Source: Alphaproteobacteria bacterium UBA7314 (GTDB taxonomy: Bacteria > Pseudomonadota > Alphaproteobacteria > MPNO01 > UBA830). From it: DNA of 64,000 bases. The stretch is taken from positions 170,097-234,096 of the forward strand of contig DKQG01000034.1 of NCBI GenBank assembly GCA_002471575.1. The letters are read 5' to 3'. Position 1 is the stretch's first letter, and each line of letters opens with the position of its first letter. Both the position numbers and the translations under genes were made by a program. Positions 27,605 through 36,455 of this stretch are shown piece by piece. The notes under the pieces are model-generated. The model worked only from the letters and a program-made list of their open reading frames with translations, searched no databases and was not told where the DNA came from.

Positions 27605-28624
27605 ATGAGAGTTTATTACGACCGGGATGCAGACGTTAATCTGATCAAGGACAAGAAAGTCGCGATCATCGGTTACGGCAGTCAGGGCCATGCCCACGCT
27701 AACAACCTAAAAGACTCCGGCGTGACGGAAGTCGTCGTTGGCCTCCGAGAGGGATCGGCCAGCATTCCCAAGGCGGAGAACGCCGGGTTAAAGGTCATGA
27801 CGCCGGCAGATGCGGCCGCCTGGGCTGATGTGACCATGATCCTGGCGCCCGATGAATTGCAAGCGGACCTGTATGTCGACGAATTACGAGACAATCTGAA
27901 AGAAGGCGCTGCCCTGGCGTTCGCGCATGGTCTGTCGGTTCATTTCCGACTGATCGAACCACGTCCGGATCTCGATGTATTTATGGTTGCGCCCAAAGGC
28001 CCCGGCCATACCGTCCGGTCCGAGTTTGTCAGTGGCGGCGGCGTGCCGTGCCTGATTGCCGTTGCACAGGATGCATCCGGCAATGCACTCGAAATCGGCC
28101 TTTCTTATGCGTCGGCCATTGGCGGCGGTCGATCGGGTATTATCGAGACAACTTTCCGCGAGGAATGCGAAACCGATCTGTTCGGCGAACAGGCCGTATT
28201 GTGCGGCGGCCTGACATCGCTGATCACCGCCGGGTACGAGACGCTGGTTGAAGCGGGCTACGCACCGGAAATGGCCTATTTCGAGTGCCTCCACGAGGTT
28301 AAGCTGATCGTCGACCTAATTTACGAGGGGGGTATAGCCAATATGCGGTACTCGATCTCGAATACCGCGGAATACGGCGATCTTGTCAGCGGCCCCCGCC
28401 TGATCGACGATTCGGTAAAGGATCGCATGCGCGATGTGCTGCGAGAAATCCAGACGGGCAAGTTCACCCGCGACTGGGTGCTTGAAAATAAGGCTGGCCA
28501 ACCGAGTTTCAAAGCGATGCGTCGGCACGGCGAGGAGCATGGTATCGAGGAAATTGGCGCCAAGCTGCGCGATATGATGCCGTGGATCAAGGAAGGGGCT
28601 TTAGTCGACAAGACCAAGAACTGA
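27605..28624 (+). CDS. ilvC: Ketol-acid reductoisomerase (NADP+), class I
   Basis: The 339-residue protein is the short class I form. It begins MRVYYDRDADVNLIKDKKVA, with the Rossmann motif IIGYGSQGHAHANNLKDSG. The catalytic metal-binding region includes DLFGEQAVLCGG near 190, YFECLHEVKLIVDLIYEGG near 222 and MRYSISNTAEYGD near 244. It converts acetolactate to dihydroxyisovalerate. GAAAGGTAGAACG precedes ATG 27605. It is probably co-transcribed with the acetolactate synthase genes. Confidence 0.96.
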   Translation: MRVYYDRDADVNLIKDKKVAIIGYGSQGHAHANNLKDSGVTEVVVGLREGSASIPKAENAGLKVMTPADAAAWADVTMILAPDELQADLYVDELRDNLKEGAALAFAHGLSVHFRLIEPRPDLDVFMVAPKGPGHTVRSEFVSGGGVPCLIAVAQDASGNALEIGLSYASAIGGGRSGIIETTFREECETDLFGEQAVLCGGLTSLITAGYETLVEAGYAPEMAYFECLHEVKLIVDLIYEGGIANMRYSISNTAEYGDLVSGPRLIDDSVKDRMRDVLREIQTGKFTRDWVLENKAGQPSFKAMRRHGEEHGIEEIGAKLRDMMPWIKEGALVDKTKN

Positions 28625-28953
28625 TTCCCGGTAACCGGGTTCGCATATGGCGGACCCGGTCAAAAACCTCTGGAATCGGCCCACAAAATCGTTGCACTCG
28701 CCGGTAAAAACAGCGTAATAATAAAAAGTTAACCTCGAATGTTAACGATTGTGATGCACAGACGGGGCTACCCGGTGCCTCGGTGCGCAAAAACGATGAT
28801 CCGGAACCGCTTTTTATCGAGCGATGGCAATGGTGACGGCAAGAAGCAGCACTTTTCAGGATACTCCGACTGTGGACCCGTTCCGCAGTGCGGTGTATGC
28901 GAGTGCGTCCGATGTGCTTGCGCTGCTAATTACCGTTGGTGATGGGGCTCTCC
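28625..28953. other. Intergenic stretch between ilvC and leuA
   Basis: This region contains no convincing gene. CCCGGTAACCGGG at 28627-28639 is a short inverted repeat just after ilvC, but no T-run follows. A plus-strand frame from 28739 lacks a leucine run and does not look like a leader peptide. Confidence 0.4.
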
Positions 28954-29026
28954 GACTTAGGTGCCCCTGAATAAAACTGTGAAAACACAGCTTGATTCAG
29001 GGGACGAACGTCTAACCGCCTAAGTC
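28954..29026 (+). promoter_or_regulatory. Structured RNA element just upstream of leuA
   Basis: Three nested helices can form. GACTTAGG (28954-28961) pairs with CCTAAGTC (29019-29026). Inside it, CCCCTGAAT (28964-28972) pairs perfectly with ATTCAGGGG (28995-29003). At the tip, CTGTG (28977-28981) pairs with CACAG (28986-28990) around an AAAA loop. The unpaired strand ACGAACGTCTAACC lies between the inner and outer helices. The element ends 17 bases before the GAGG ribosome site (29043-29046) of leuA, and no T-run follows, so control of translation or RNA stability is more likely than simple termination. I cannot match it to a named riboswitch. Confidence 0.6.
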
Positions 29027-29055
29027 AGAAACGAAGAGACACGAGGAACTCTCCA

Positions 29056-30609
29056 ATGAGCGTCGACACCGATTCAAACAAAGTAATAATTTTCGACACC
29101 ACCTTGCGTGATGGCGAGCAGTCGCCGGGTGCGTCTATGAATCTCGACGAAAAGTGCCGCATCGCAGAAGCCCTGGAGGAAATGGGCGTAGACGTCATCG
29201 AGGCTGGATTTCCAATCGCATCGAACGGCGACTTCGAGGCGGTTAACGAGATCGCGAAACTGGTGAAGAACTCTACCGTGTGTGGCCTCGCCCGGTCCGG
29301 GCGCGGCGATATCGAACGTGCCGCGGACGCCCTGAAACCTGCTGCACGGCCGCGTATCCACACGTTTATCGCAACCAGCCCATTGCATATGAAATACAAG
29401 CTTCAGATGGAGCCGGATGAGGTCTATCAGCACGTCGTCGAAAGCGTCAGCCACGCGCGCAATTTTACTGACGATGTCGACTGGTCGCCGGAAGACGGCA
29501 CGCGGACGGAGCACGATTTCCTTTGCCGCTGCGTTGAAGCGGCGATCAACGCGGGTGCAACCTGCATAAACCTACCCGACACGGTCGGCTATTCGGTGCC
29601 GGAGGAATTCGGCGGCCTGATCCGGATGCTTATTGAACGGGTGCCCAACAGCGACAAGGCGGTGTTCTCAACTCACTGTCATAACGATCTGGGGCTGGCA
29701 GTCGCAAATTCGTTAGCCGGCGTCGAGGCTGGTGCGCGTCAGGTTGAATGCACAATCAACGGGCTCGGCGAACGGGCTGGCAACGCGGCGCTGGAAGAAA
29801 TCGTGATGGCCTTGCGCACCCGGCAGGATGCGATGCCGTTCACAACAAACGTGAACACCGAGATGATCACCAAGGCTTCGCGCCTGGTGTCAACGGTCAC
29901 CGGCTTCACCGTCCAGCCCAACAAGGCCATCGTCGGCGCTAACGCTTTCGCCCATGAGTCCGGCATCCATCAGGACGGAATGCTGAAGAACGCCAACACC
30001 TACGAGATCATGACGCCCGAGTCTGTTGGGTTAAATGAATCAAAGCTGGTGCTTGGGAAGTTGTCAGGCCGGGCTGCGTTCAAGGAAAAACTGAGCGAAT
30101 TGGGCTACGACCTCGGCGATAACGCTTTCCAGGATGCCTTCCGTCGTTTCAAGGCACTGGCGGACAAGAAGCGCGAAGTCTTCGACGAGGACATCGTCAC
30201 GCTAGTTGACGACGAGATCGTGCGCGTTAATGACCGCATGCGGTTCGTTTCCCTGCAGGTCGTTTGTGGGTCGGTAGGGCCGCAGACCGCCGAGTTGACA
30301 ATGGAAGTGGACGACAAAGAGCGTAAGACTAAATCGACCGGTGACGGTCCGGTCGACGCAACCTTCAACGCCATCAAGGAACTGACGGGCTGTAGCGCCA
30401 GACTGCAACTCTACCAAGTGCACGCGGTGACGGAAGGCACCGATGCGCAGGCGGAGGTAACGATCAGGTTGGAAGAGGGTGGTAAGACGGTAAACGGGCA
30501 GGGAGCCGATACCGACACACTTGTTGCATCCGCCCGCGCCTACATAAATGCGCTCAACAAAATGCTGGTGAAGCGGGAAAAAACGGCACCCAGCGCTTTA
30601 AGCGCCTGA
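29056..30609 (+). CDS. leuA: 2-isopropylmalate synthase
   Basis: The 517-residue protein has the HMGL-like TIM barrel. It includes IIFDTTLRDGEQSPGASMN with the metal/substrate motif, HCHNDLGLAVANSLAGVEAG near residue 212 and QVECTINGLGERAGNAALEE near 233. After the barrel come the linker segment GANAFAHESGIHQDG near 296 and a C-terminal LeuA dimer/allosteric domain (about 385-510). It condenses 2-oxoisovalerate with acetyl-CoA, the first leucine-specific step, and known members are inhibited by leucine at the C-terminal domain. The leader immediately upstream is highly structured. Confidence 0.96.
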   Translation: MSVDTDSNKVIIFDTTLRDGEQSPGASMNLDEKCRIAEALEEMGVDVIEAGFPIASNGDFEAVNEIAKLVKNSTVCGLARSGRGDIERAADALKPAARPRIHTFIATSPLHMKYKLQMEPDEVYQHVVESVSHARNFTDDVDWSPEDGTRTEHDFLCRCVEAAINAGATCINLPDTVGYSVPEEFGGLIRMLIERVPNSDKAVFSTHCHNDLGLAVANSLAGVEAGARQVECTINGLGERAGNAALEEIVMALRTRQDAMPFTTNVNTEMITKASRLVSTVTGFTVQPNKAIVGANAFAHESGIHQDGMLKNANTYEIMTPESVGLNESKLVLGKLSGRAAFKEKLSELGYDLGDNAFQDAFRRFKALADKKREVFDEDIVTLVDDEIVRVNDRMRFVSLQVVCGSVGPQTAELTMEVDDKERKTKSTGDGPVDATFNAIKELTGCSARLQLYQVHAVTEGTDAQAEVTIRLEEGGKTVNGQGADTDTLVASARAYINALNKMLVKREKTAPSALSA

Positions 30610-30692
30610 AACAGGATTCGTCATTGGCGGGGCCGGAAATAACGCCGCCGGTGACGGGTCGAATGATTGAACGATGAACTAAGCGAGGTTTC

Positions 30693-31733
30693 ATGTTCTC
30701 TAAATTGCTCGGAATGCTATCTGCCGATATGGCGATCGACCTTGGTACTGCCAACACACTTGTCTACGTCAACGGTCGCGGCATTGTCTTAAATGAGCCG
30801 TCGGTTGTTGCGACCGCGTCGGTGAAGGGGCGCAAGCAGGTACTTGCGGTTGGTGATGAGGCAAAGATGATGCTCGGCCGAACCCCTGGCAACATCGAAG
30901 CTATTCGGCCGTTGCGCGATGGCGTGATCGCGGACTTCGAAATCGCTGAGGAAATGATCAAGCATTTCATTCGCAAGGTGCATAACCGGCGCGGTTTTTC
31001 AGCGCCTCAGGTTATCGTATGTGTGCCGTCGGGATCGACGGCGGTTGAACGAAGAGCGATTCAGGAATCGGCTGAAAGCGCTGGCGCGCGCCGGGTGTTC
31101 TTGATCGAGGAACCGATGGCCGCGGCGATCGGGGCCGGACTTCCGGTTACAGAACCGACCGGTTCGATGGTGGTCGATATCGGTGGCGGCACAACCGAGG
31201 TAGCGGTGTTGTCGTTGGGAGGAATCGTGTATTCGCGGTCCGTGCGCGTCGGCGGCGACAAGATGGACGAGGCGATCATCGCCTATATCCGCCGCAATAA
31301 TAACCTGCTGGTTGGTGAAGGCAGTGCCGAGCGGATCAAGAAGGAAATCGGTTCCGCCTGCGTGCCGCCCGACGGAGACGGCGGCTTAATGGAAATCAAA
31401 GGCCGCGATCTGATGAACGGCGTGCCGAAGGAACTCGTCATCAGCGAACGCCAGATTGCCGAAAGCTTGGCCGAACCGGTCAGCGCGATTATCGAAGCGG
31501 TGAAAGTCGCGCTGGAACATACGGCGCCGGAGCTGGCGGCGGATATCGTCGACAAGGGAATCGTGATGACCGGCGGCGGCGCGCTTCTCGGTAATATTGA
31601 CCTAGTGCTGCGCCATGCCACCGGTCTGCCAGTCACGCTTGCGGAAGAGCCGTTGTCCTGCGTTGCTCTGGGCACCGGCCGTTGCCTAGCAGAAATGAGG
31701 ACGTTAAGGAATGTTCTCACCACTATGTACTAA
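30693..31733 (+). CDS. mreB: Rod shape-determining protein MreB
   Basis: The 346-residue actin-fold protein shows MAIDLGTANTLVYVNGRGIV in the phosphate 1 region, IVCVPSGSTAVERRAI near 110, DIGGGTTEVAVLSLGGIVYS near 164 and GIVMTGGGALLGNID near 288. MreB forms filaments under the inner membrane that guide lateral wall synthesis. It heads the mreB-mreC-mreD-PBP2-rodA cluster, with 94 bases before mreC. Confidence 0.97.
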   Translation: MFSKLLGMLSADMAIDLGTANTLVYVNGRGIVLNEPSVVATASVKGRKQVLAVGDEAKMMLGRTPGNIEAIRPLRDGVIADFEIAEEMIKHFIRKVHNRRGFSAPQVIVCVPSGSTAVERRAIQESAESAGARRVFLIEEPMAAAIGAGLPVTEPTGSMVVDIGGGTTEVAVLSLGGIVYSRSVRVGGDKMDEAIIAYIRRNNNLLVGEGSAERIKKEIGSACVPPDGDGGLMEIKGRDLMNGVPKELVISERQIAESLAEPVSAIIEAVKVALEHTAPELAADIVDKGIVMTGGGALLGNIDLVLRHATGLPVTLAEEPLSCVALGTGRCLAEMRTLRNVLTTMY

Positions 31734-31827
31734 GGGTGACGTTAATACCTACGATTTGTTGACGGAATACGGCCTATTCTAGGGAATGGCCCGGAAAACC
31801 GGATAAAGCCCGTATTGGGGGATTTGA

Positions 31828-32712
31828 GTGAAGCATCGCGCTGCATCGGTTGCGAAGGTCACAGTGCCTATAAAGGCGCTGCTGAACAGGTTTGCTTTGC
31901 TGTTTCTGATCCTGTCGACCTTCGCGATAATGTTGTTGGGCAAGGCGGAAATCGTTGCCGTTGAGCGTTTGCGATCAGGCGTCGTCGATATCGTTGCGCC
32001 GATTATGGACGGGTTGGCGCGACCGATTTCAACGGTCTCTGCCGGTATCGACCGGGTCGAAAATTTCTTCAGCGTATACGAAGAGAATGAAAGTCTACGC
32101 GAACAGAATGCACGACTGCTTGAATGGCATAATGCGGCGCTTGCCTTGGCTGCAGAAAATTCGACCCTGCGCAAAATTCTGAATTTTGTTCCAGAGCGTG
32201 GCACTTCCTTTTCAGCCGCACGCGTAATCGGTGATTCCGGAGGCGTATTTGTGCGTTCCGTGCTGATTAACGGTGGCGTTGCCAGCGGTATCGCCCGAGG
32301 AGATGCCGTCATCAGCGGCGAGGGTCTTGTTGGCCGGGTCACCGAGGCTGGTCACCAATCCGCCCGCATCCTTCTGATTACCGATCTGAACTCACGAGTT
32401 CCCGTCGTCAGTGAAAAGAGGCGGGTCCGCGCAATCCTCTCCGGTGACAACAGCCCCGCGCCGAAACTTGCTTTCCCGCCTCCCAATGCCCTTTTTACTC
32501 TGGGTGATCGCATCGTGACGTCGGGTCACGGTGGTGTCTTTCCTGCAGGGTTGCCAATAGGAAGGATCTCCAGCGTTGAAGACGGTGTCATCCGTGTAAA
32601 GCCGTTCACCGATTTTGATCAGCTTGAATACGTCCGCATCATTACCGAATTTCCTGGCGAGGTTGCCGGTCAGATTGTTCCTTCGACCGCTAGGCCATCG
32701 CGGATGAAATGA
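31828..32712 (+). CDS. mreC: Rod shape-determining protein MreC
   Basis: The 294-residue protein has one N-terminal transmembrane helix (LLNRFALLFLILSTFAIMLL), a periplasmic coiled-coil (about 75-110) and the MreC beta-barrel domain with VGRVTEAGHQSARILLITD near 170 and GDRIVTSGHGGVFPAGLPIG near 228. It links MreB to PBP2 and RodA. The start is GTG 31828. The stop overlaps the mreD start as ATGA. Confidence 0.94.
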   Translation: MKHRAASVAKVTVPIKALLNRFALLFLILSTFAIMLLGKAEIVAVERLRSGVVDIVAPIMDGLARPISTVSAGIDRVENFFSVYEENESLREQNARLLEWHNAALALAAENSTLRKILNFVPERGTSFSAARVIGDSGGVFVRSVLINGGVASGIARGDAVISGEGLVGRVTEAGHQSARILLITDLNSRVPVVSEKRRVRAILSGDNSPAPKLAFPPPNALFTLGDRIVTSGHGGVFPAGLPIGRISSVEDGVIRVKPFTDFDQLEYVRIITEFPGEVAGQIVPSTARPSRMK

Positions 32713-33236
32713 TCAATACTGCTATGCAGCGCTTGGATCGATCGGTGAGACTGATGGGTCCCTTTGTTGTGAGCATCATTCTTGTCATGTTGTCGGCGTT
32801 GCCCGTCTATGTCCCCGGATACGGACAGATTGCGGTGGAAGTGGGGCTAGTGACAGTCTTTTACTGGGCGATTTACCGACCTGATTTGTTTCCCGTTGTC
32901 GCAGCATTTGCCCTGGGTCTGTGGCAAGATATTCTGGTGGGTTCGCCCATCGGTCTGCATGCGTTGACCCTGTTGCTTGTGAATTGGGCGATTGTCTCCC
33001 AGCGGACCTTTTTTCATGGCAAGGCGTTCGGGGTGATCTGGTGGAGCTTCTCGCTGGTTGCAGTTGTCGCTGCGGTACTGTCATGGACAGTCGTCTGTGT
33101 GTTAAACATGACCTTTATCAGCCCGGTTGCCGTGTTGTTCCAAACGTTGCTGACGATCGGCGCGTTCCCGTTCATGGCTTGGTTCCTGGCCCGAGTTCAG
33201 CATGCAATTCTGCGTCCCATAGATACTGATGTATAG
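32709..33236 (+). CDS. mreD: Rod shape-determining protein MreD
   Basis: The 175-residue integral membrane protein has about five or six hydrophobic segments, starting LMGPFVVSIILVMLSALPVY. FYWAIYRPDLFPVVAAFALGL and WQDILVGSPIGLHALTLLLV are typical of MreD. It completes the MreBCD elongation scaffold. The gene overlaps mreC by four bases and the PBP2 gene by eight. Confidence 0.93.
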   Translation: MINTAMQRLDRSVRLMGPFVVSIILVMLSALPVYVPGYGQIAVEVGLVTVFYWAIYRPDLFPVVAAFALGLWQDILVGSPIGLHALTLLLVNWAIVSQRTFFHGKAFGVIWWSFSLVAVVAAVLSWTVVCVLNMTFISPVAVLFQTLLTIGAFPFMAWFLARVQHAILRPIDTDV

Positions 33237-35103
33237 AGATATCGGCCGCTATAAGCTTTTTTCTCGCAGGGTAGCGATGCTTGGTGGCGGCAAGCTGGCA
33301 CTACTCGGTTTGCTTGCAAGCAGGATGTACCAGCTACAGGTCGTCGAGTCCGATAAATACACCACGCTGGCGGAAGAGAACCGGATAAACCTTCGTCTGC
33401 TGCCGCCGCTTCGAGGCCGTATTCTGGATCGGTACGGACGGCCCTTGGCTGTTAACAAGGAAAATTACCGAGTATCTTTGGTGGCCGAGCAGGTTCAGGA
33501 CCTCGATGCAATCCTAGATTCGCTCTCAAAGATCATTTCGCTGGGCGATCACGAGCGTCAGCGCATTCTGCGGCAGGTCCGTCGGCGTCGCGGTTTTGTT
33601 CCCGTCACTGTTCGCGAAAATTTACAATGGGAAGATGTATCACGGATCGAGGTCAATGCGCCGGATCTTCCCGGCCTGTCCATTGAGGTTGGTCAGAGCC
33701 GACAATATCCGTTTTCTCACGATTTCTCGCATGTTCTCGGCTATGTCGCGGCGGTTTCGGAAAAAGAGGTGACCGGCGATCCACTGCTCGAACTGCCGGG
33801 TTTCAAGATCGGCAAAAACGGCGTCGAGCGCGTGTTTGATCGTAATCTTCGCGGGAGGGCCGGAAACAGTCAGGTGGAGGTAAATGCGGTAGGACGCGTT
33901 ATACGGGAGCTATCACGTCAGGACGGCCAGCCCGGAGACGATCTGCGACTGACTATCGACCTAGACCTGCAAAAACTGGCGGCTGATCGCCTCAAGCAGG
34001 AGAGAAGCGCGGCGGCAGTTGTAATGGATATACACAATGGCGATGTTTTGGTGCTTTCCTCCGCTCCAGGCTTCGACCCTAATCAATTCGTGACTGGAAT
34101 GTCTTCGCGTTCGTGGCGCCGTCTCGTGAACGACCCGCATACGCCATTGATCAACAAAGCGATCTCAGGACTGTATGCACCCGGATCGACGTTCAAAATG
34201 GTCGTCGCGTTGGCGGCGCTGGAAGCTAAACTGATCGGCCCGAAACACAAAGTGTTTTGTCGAGGGTTCACCCAACTGGGTAACGCTCGGTTCCATTGCT
34301 GGAAGAAGCATGGGCATGGTGCGCAGGATATGTACGATGCACACAAGAACTCATGCGACGTCTATTTCTATGACATTGCAAAGCGGGTTGGCGTGGACCG
34401 GATCGCCGCAATGGCGGAAAAATTCGGATTAGGAAATAAAACCGGTGTCGATCTGCCCTCTGAAAAGGGTGGCGTGGTCCCCACTCGCGCCTGGAAGAAA
34501 GCCCTCATCGGCACGCCCTGGCAGCCGGGCGAAACGTTGATCTCCGGCATTGGTCAGGGCTTTATCCTGACCACTCCGCTGCAACTTGCCGTTATGACGT
34601 CGAGGTTGGCCAACGGGGGAATAGCGGTCAAACCCCGTCTTGTCCGGTCTCCGGAGGTCTCGGGTCAGGGAAGCACACCCGATTTCAAACCTCTCGAAGT
34701 TTCCCGCCGTTCTCTGGACATAGTATGCGAGGGAATGAAACAAGTCACCAATGAACGGGGTGGCACAGCTTATTCGGTACGGATTTCCGAAGAGGGCATG
34801 GAAATGTCCGGCAAGACCGGCACGGCGCAGGTGCGTCGTATCAGCAAGGCCGAACGCGAAACGCGGGTTTTGAAAAATCACCGGCGGCCGTGGCGTGAGC
34901 GAGATCATGCGTTGTTCGTTGGATATGCACCCTCTGACAACCCTCGCTATGCGGCGGCTGTAGTTGTCGAGCATGGGGGGGATGGTTCCAAGGTCGCAGC
35001 GCCCATTGCCCGGGATCTGCTGCTGGCGACGCAGAAAGCCGACCCTGCCAACCGCGAAGCGCCCCCTGATATGCGCCGCAAAACAAAGAGCAAGGAGGCC
35101 TGA
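33229..35103 (+). CDS. mrdA: Penicillin-binding protein 2 (peptidoglycan transpeptidase)
   Basis: The 624-residue protein has an N-terminal membrane anchor, a PBP dimer/pedestal domain starting RLLPPLRGRILDRYGRPLA, and a transpeptidase domain. The catalytic Ser is in YAPGSTFKMVVALAALEA (near residue 319), with SCD in HKNSCDVYFYD and the KTGT box in MSGKTGTAQVRR (near 529). PBP2 crosslinks side-wall peptidoglycan with RodA. It starts inside the end of mreD and ends five bases before rodA. Confidence 0.95.
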   Translation: MYRDIGRYKLFSRRVAMLGGGKLALLGLLASRMYQLQVVESDKYTTLAEENRINLRLLPPLRGRILDRYGRPLAVNKENYRVSLVAEQVQDLDAILDSLSKIISLGDHERQRILRQVRRRRGFVPVTVRENLQWEDVSRIEVNAPDLPGLSIEVGQSRQYPFSHDFSHVLGYVAAVSEKEVTGDPLLELPGFKIGKNGVERVFDRNLRGRAGNSQVEVNAVGRVIRELSRQDGQPGDDLRLTIDLDLQKLAADRLKQERSAAAVVMDIHNGDVLVLSSAPGFDPNQFVTGMSSRSWRRLVNDPHTPLINKAISGLYAPGSTFKMVVALAALEAKLIGPKHKVFCRGFTQLGNARFHCWKKHGHGAQDMYDAHKNSCDVYFYDIAKRVGVDRIAAMAEKFGLGNKTGVDLPSEKGGVVPTRAWKKALIGTPWQPGETLISGIGQGFILTTPLQLAVMTSRLANGGIAVKPRLVRSPEVSGQGSTPDFKPLEVSRRSLDIVCEGMKQVTNERGGTAYSVRISEEGMEMSGKTGTAQVRRISKAERETRVLKNHRRPWRERDHALFVGYAPSDNPRYAAAVVVEHGGDGSKVAAPIARDLLLATQKADPANREAPPDMRRKTKSKEA

Positions 35104-35108
35104 GCGGA

Positions 35109-36251
35109 ATGCGCGGGTTTGTATCTCCCCAGCGGTTAAGCCTCGGCCACAAGATGCTCCAAATCAACTGGGGTCTTATTCTGATCGTTACGGCGACTGC
35201 CGCGATCGGAGTGGCGATGCTGTATTCGGCGGCAAACGGTTCGTGGAACCCCTGGGCAACGCGCCAGATCGCCCGCTATGCGGTCGGCCTGGTCATTCTG
35301 ATCACGGTCGCGCTGGTCGATATCCGTTTATGGTGGCGTTATTCTTACCTCCTTTATGCCGCCCTGCTGGCGCTGCTCGCTGCGGTCGAGGTGGTCGGTT
35401 CCATTGGGATGGGGGCGCAGCGCTGGATCAATTTGGGCGTCATAACGTTGCAGCCCTCCGAATTGATGAAGGTCGGGTTGACGCTTGCACTCGCTCGCTA
35501 TTTTCATGGTGTATCTTCGGAGGACGTGCGCCGGATACCATATTTGTTCGTGCCGCTTGTGCTGATCGCGCTGCCATCCGCATTGGTACTGAAACAACCT
35601 GACCTGGGAACGGCATTGTTCCTGATCATGATTGGCGGCGCGGTCTTTTTCGTGGCGGGGGTCCGTTTGTGGAAATTCGGACTGGTACTCGCGGCCGCCG
35701 GGGCCGCCGTGCCAATCGTCTGGAGCACACTTCGCACATACCAGCAGAGACGTATCCTGACCTTCCTCGACCCGGAGAGCGATCCTCTTGGCGCCGGGTA
35801 TCATATCCTACAGTCCAAGATTGCCCTCGGCTCCGGCGGATTGTTCGGCAAAGGCTTTATGCAGGGTTCGCAAAGCCATCTGAACTTTCTGCCCGAAAAA
35901 CAAACCGACTTCATCTTTACCATGATGGCCGAGGAATTCGGTATGGCCGGCGGACTGTTGCTTCTCGGTCTTTACATCCTAATCATGATTTACGGTTTCG
36001 CTATTGGATTGCGGTCACGCACTCACTTTGGTCGGCTCTTGGCCTTGGGCCTTACATCGATGTTGTTTCTCTACGTTTTCATCAATATTGCGATGGTGAT
36101 GGGTCTGATTCCTGTCGTGGGCGTGCCGCTGCCACTGATTTCCTATGGCGGGAACGCGATGCTGACCCTGATGATCGGCATCGGGTTTATGATCAACGTT
36201 TACGTTCACCGAGATGTAAAGATATCCCGGACAGGCGGCGGAGACGGATGA
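35109..36251 (+). CDS. rodA: Rod shape-determining protein RodA (SEDS glycosyltransferase)
   Basis: The 380-residue SEDS-family protein has about ten transmembrane helices. Signature segments are QRWINLGVITLQPSELMKVG near 103, LKQPDLGTALFLIMIGGAVF near 163, and near the C-terminus FINIAMVMGLIPVVGVPLPL and ISYGGNAMLTLMIGIGFMIN. RodA polymerises lipid II glycan strands with PBP2. It is the last gene of the operon, and the tRNA-Lys gene lies 87 bases downstream. Confidence 0.95.
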   Translation: MRGFVSPQRLSLGHKMLQINWGLILIVTATAAIGVAMLYSAANGSWNPWATRQIARYAVGLVILITVALVDIRLWWRYSYLLYAALLALLAAVEVVGSIGMGAQRWINLGVITLQPSELMKVGLTLALARYFHGVSSEDVRRIPYLFVPLVLIALPSALVLKQPDLGTALFLIMIGGAVFFVAGVRLWKFGLVLAAAGAAVPIVWSTLRTYQQRRILTFLDPESDPLGAGYHILQSKIALGSGGLFGKGFMQGSQSHLNFLPEKQTDFIFTMMAEEFGMAGGLLLLGLYILIMIYGFAIGLRSRTHFGRLLALGLTSMLFLYVFINIAMVMGLIPVVGVPLPLISYGGNAMLTLMIGIGFMINVYVHRDVKISRTGGGDG

Positions 36252-36338
36252 CGGTGCTTTTTGCATTGTTCCCGGTTGTGGTCGAATACCAATCCTATCG
36301 ACAATGCCCGGTCGCTCTGCGACTCCTCGCGCCGCCGA

Positions 36339-36411
36339 GGGCGATTAGCTCAGTTGGTAGAGCAGCTGACCCTTAATCAGCGGGTCCGGGGTTCGAGCCC
36401 CCGATCGCCCC
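36339..36411 (+). tRNA. tRNA-Lys (anticodon CTT), with atypical C33
   Basis: The cloverleaf is complete. The acceptor stem is GGGCGAT/ATCGCCC, the D arm GCTC-AGTTGGTA-GAGC, the anticodon stem GCTGA/TCAGC, the variable loop GGGTC and the T arm CGGGG-TTCGAGC-CCCCG. The seven-base anticodon loop is CCCTTAA, which puts C at position 33, where U is nearly universal, and CTT at 34-36 (reads AAG). The base after the acceptor stem is C rather than the A73 usual for lysine tRNA, and CCA is not fully encoded. Body sequence and anticodon fit tRNA-Lys. Confidence 0.9.
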
Positions 36412-36418
36412 CAAGTAA

Positions 36419-36455
36419 GCCCCTGATTTCATATGTGGAATCGGGCGTTTTCGTT
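36419..36455 (+). terminator. Likely rho-independent terminator after tRNA-Lys
   Basis: GCCC-(CT)-GATTTC at 36419-36430 pairs with GGAATC-GGGC at 36437-36446 around ATATGT, with one G-U pair and a two-base bulge. It is followed by GTTTTCGTTT. Confidence 0.5.

Noticed and set aside
28739..28942. Leader peptide for leuA attenuation
   Set aside because: The frame has no run of leucine codons, is too long for a leader peptide, and its Cys/Gly-rich end is unlike known attenuator peptides.
28954..29026. SAM-II or another named alphaproteobacterial riboswitch
   Set aside because: The conserved unpaired bases of SAM-II are absent and the helix arrangement differs; it is left as an unnamed structured leader.
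36339..36411. Arginine (CCT) assignment of the tRNA
   Set aside because: The five-pair anticodon stem GCTGA/TCAGC fixes the loop as CCCTTAA and the anticodon as CTT, so the tRNA is lysine-type.
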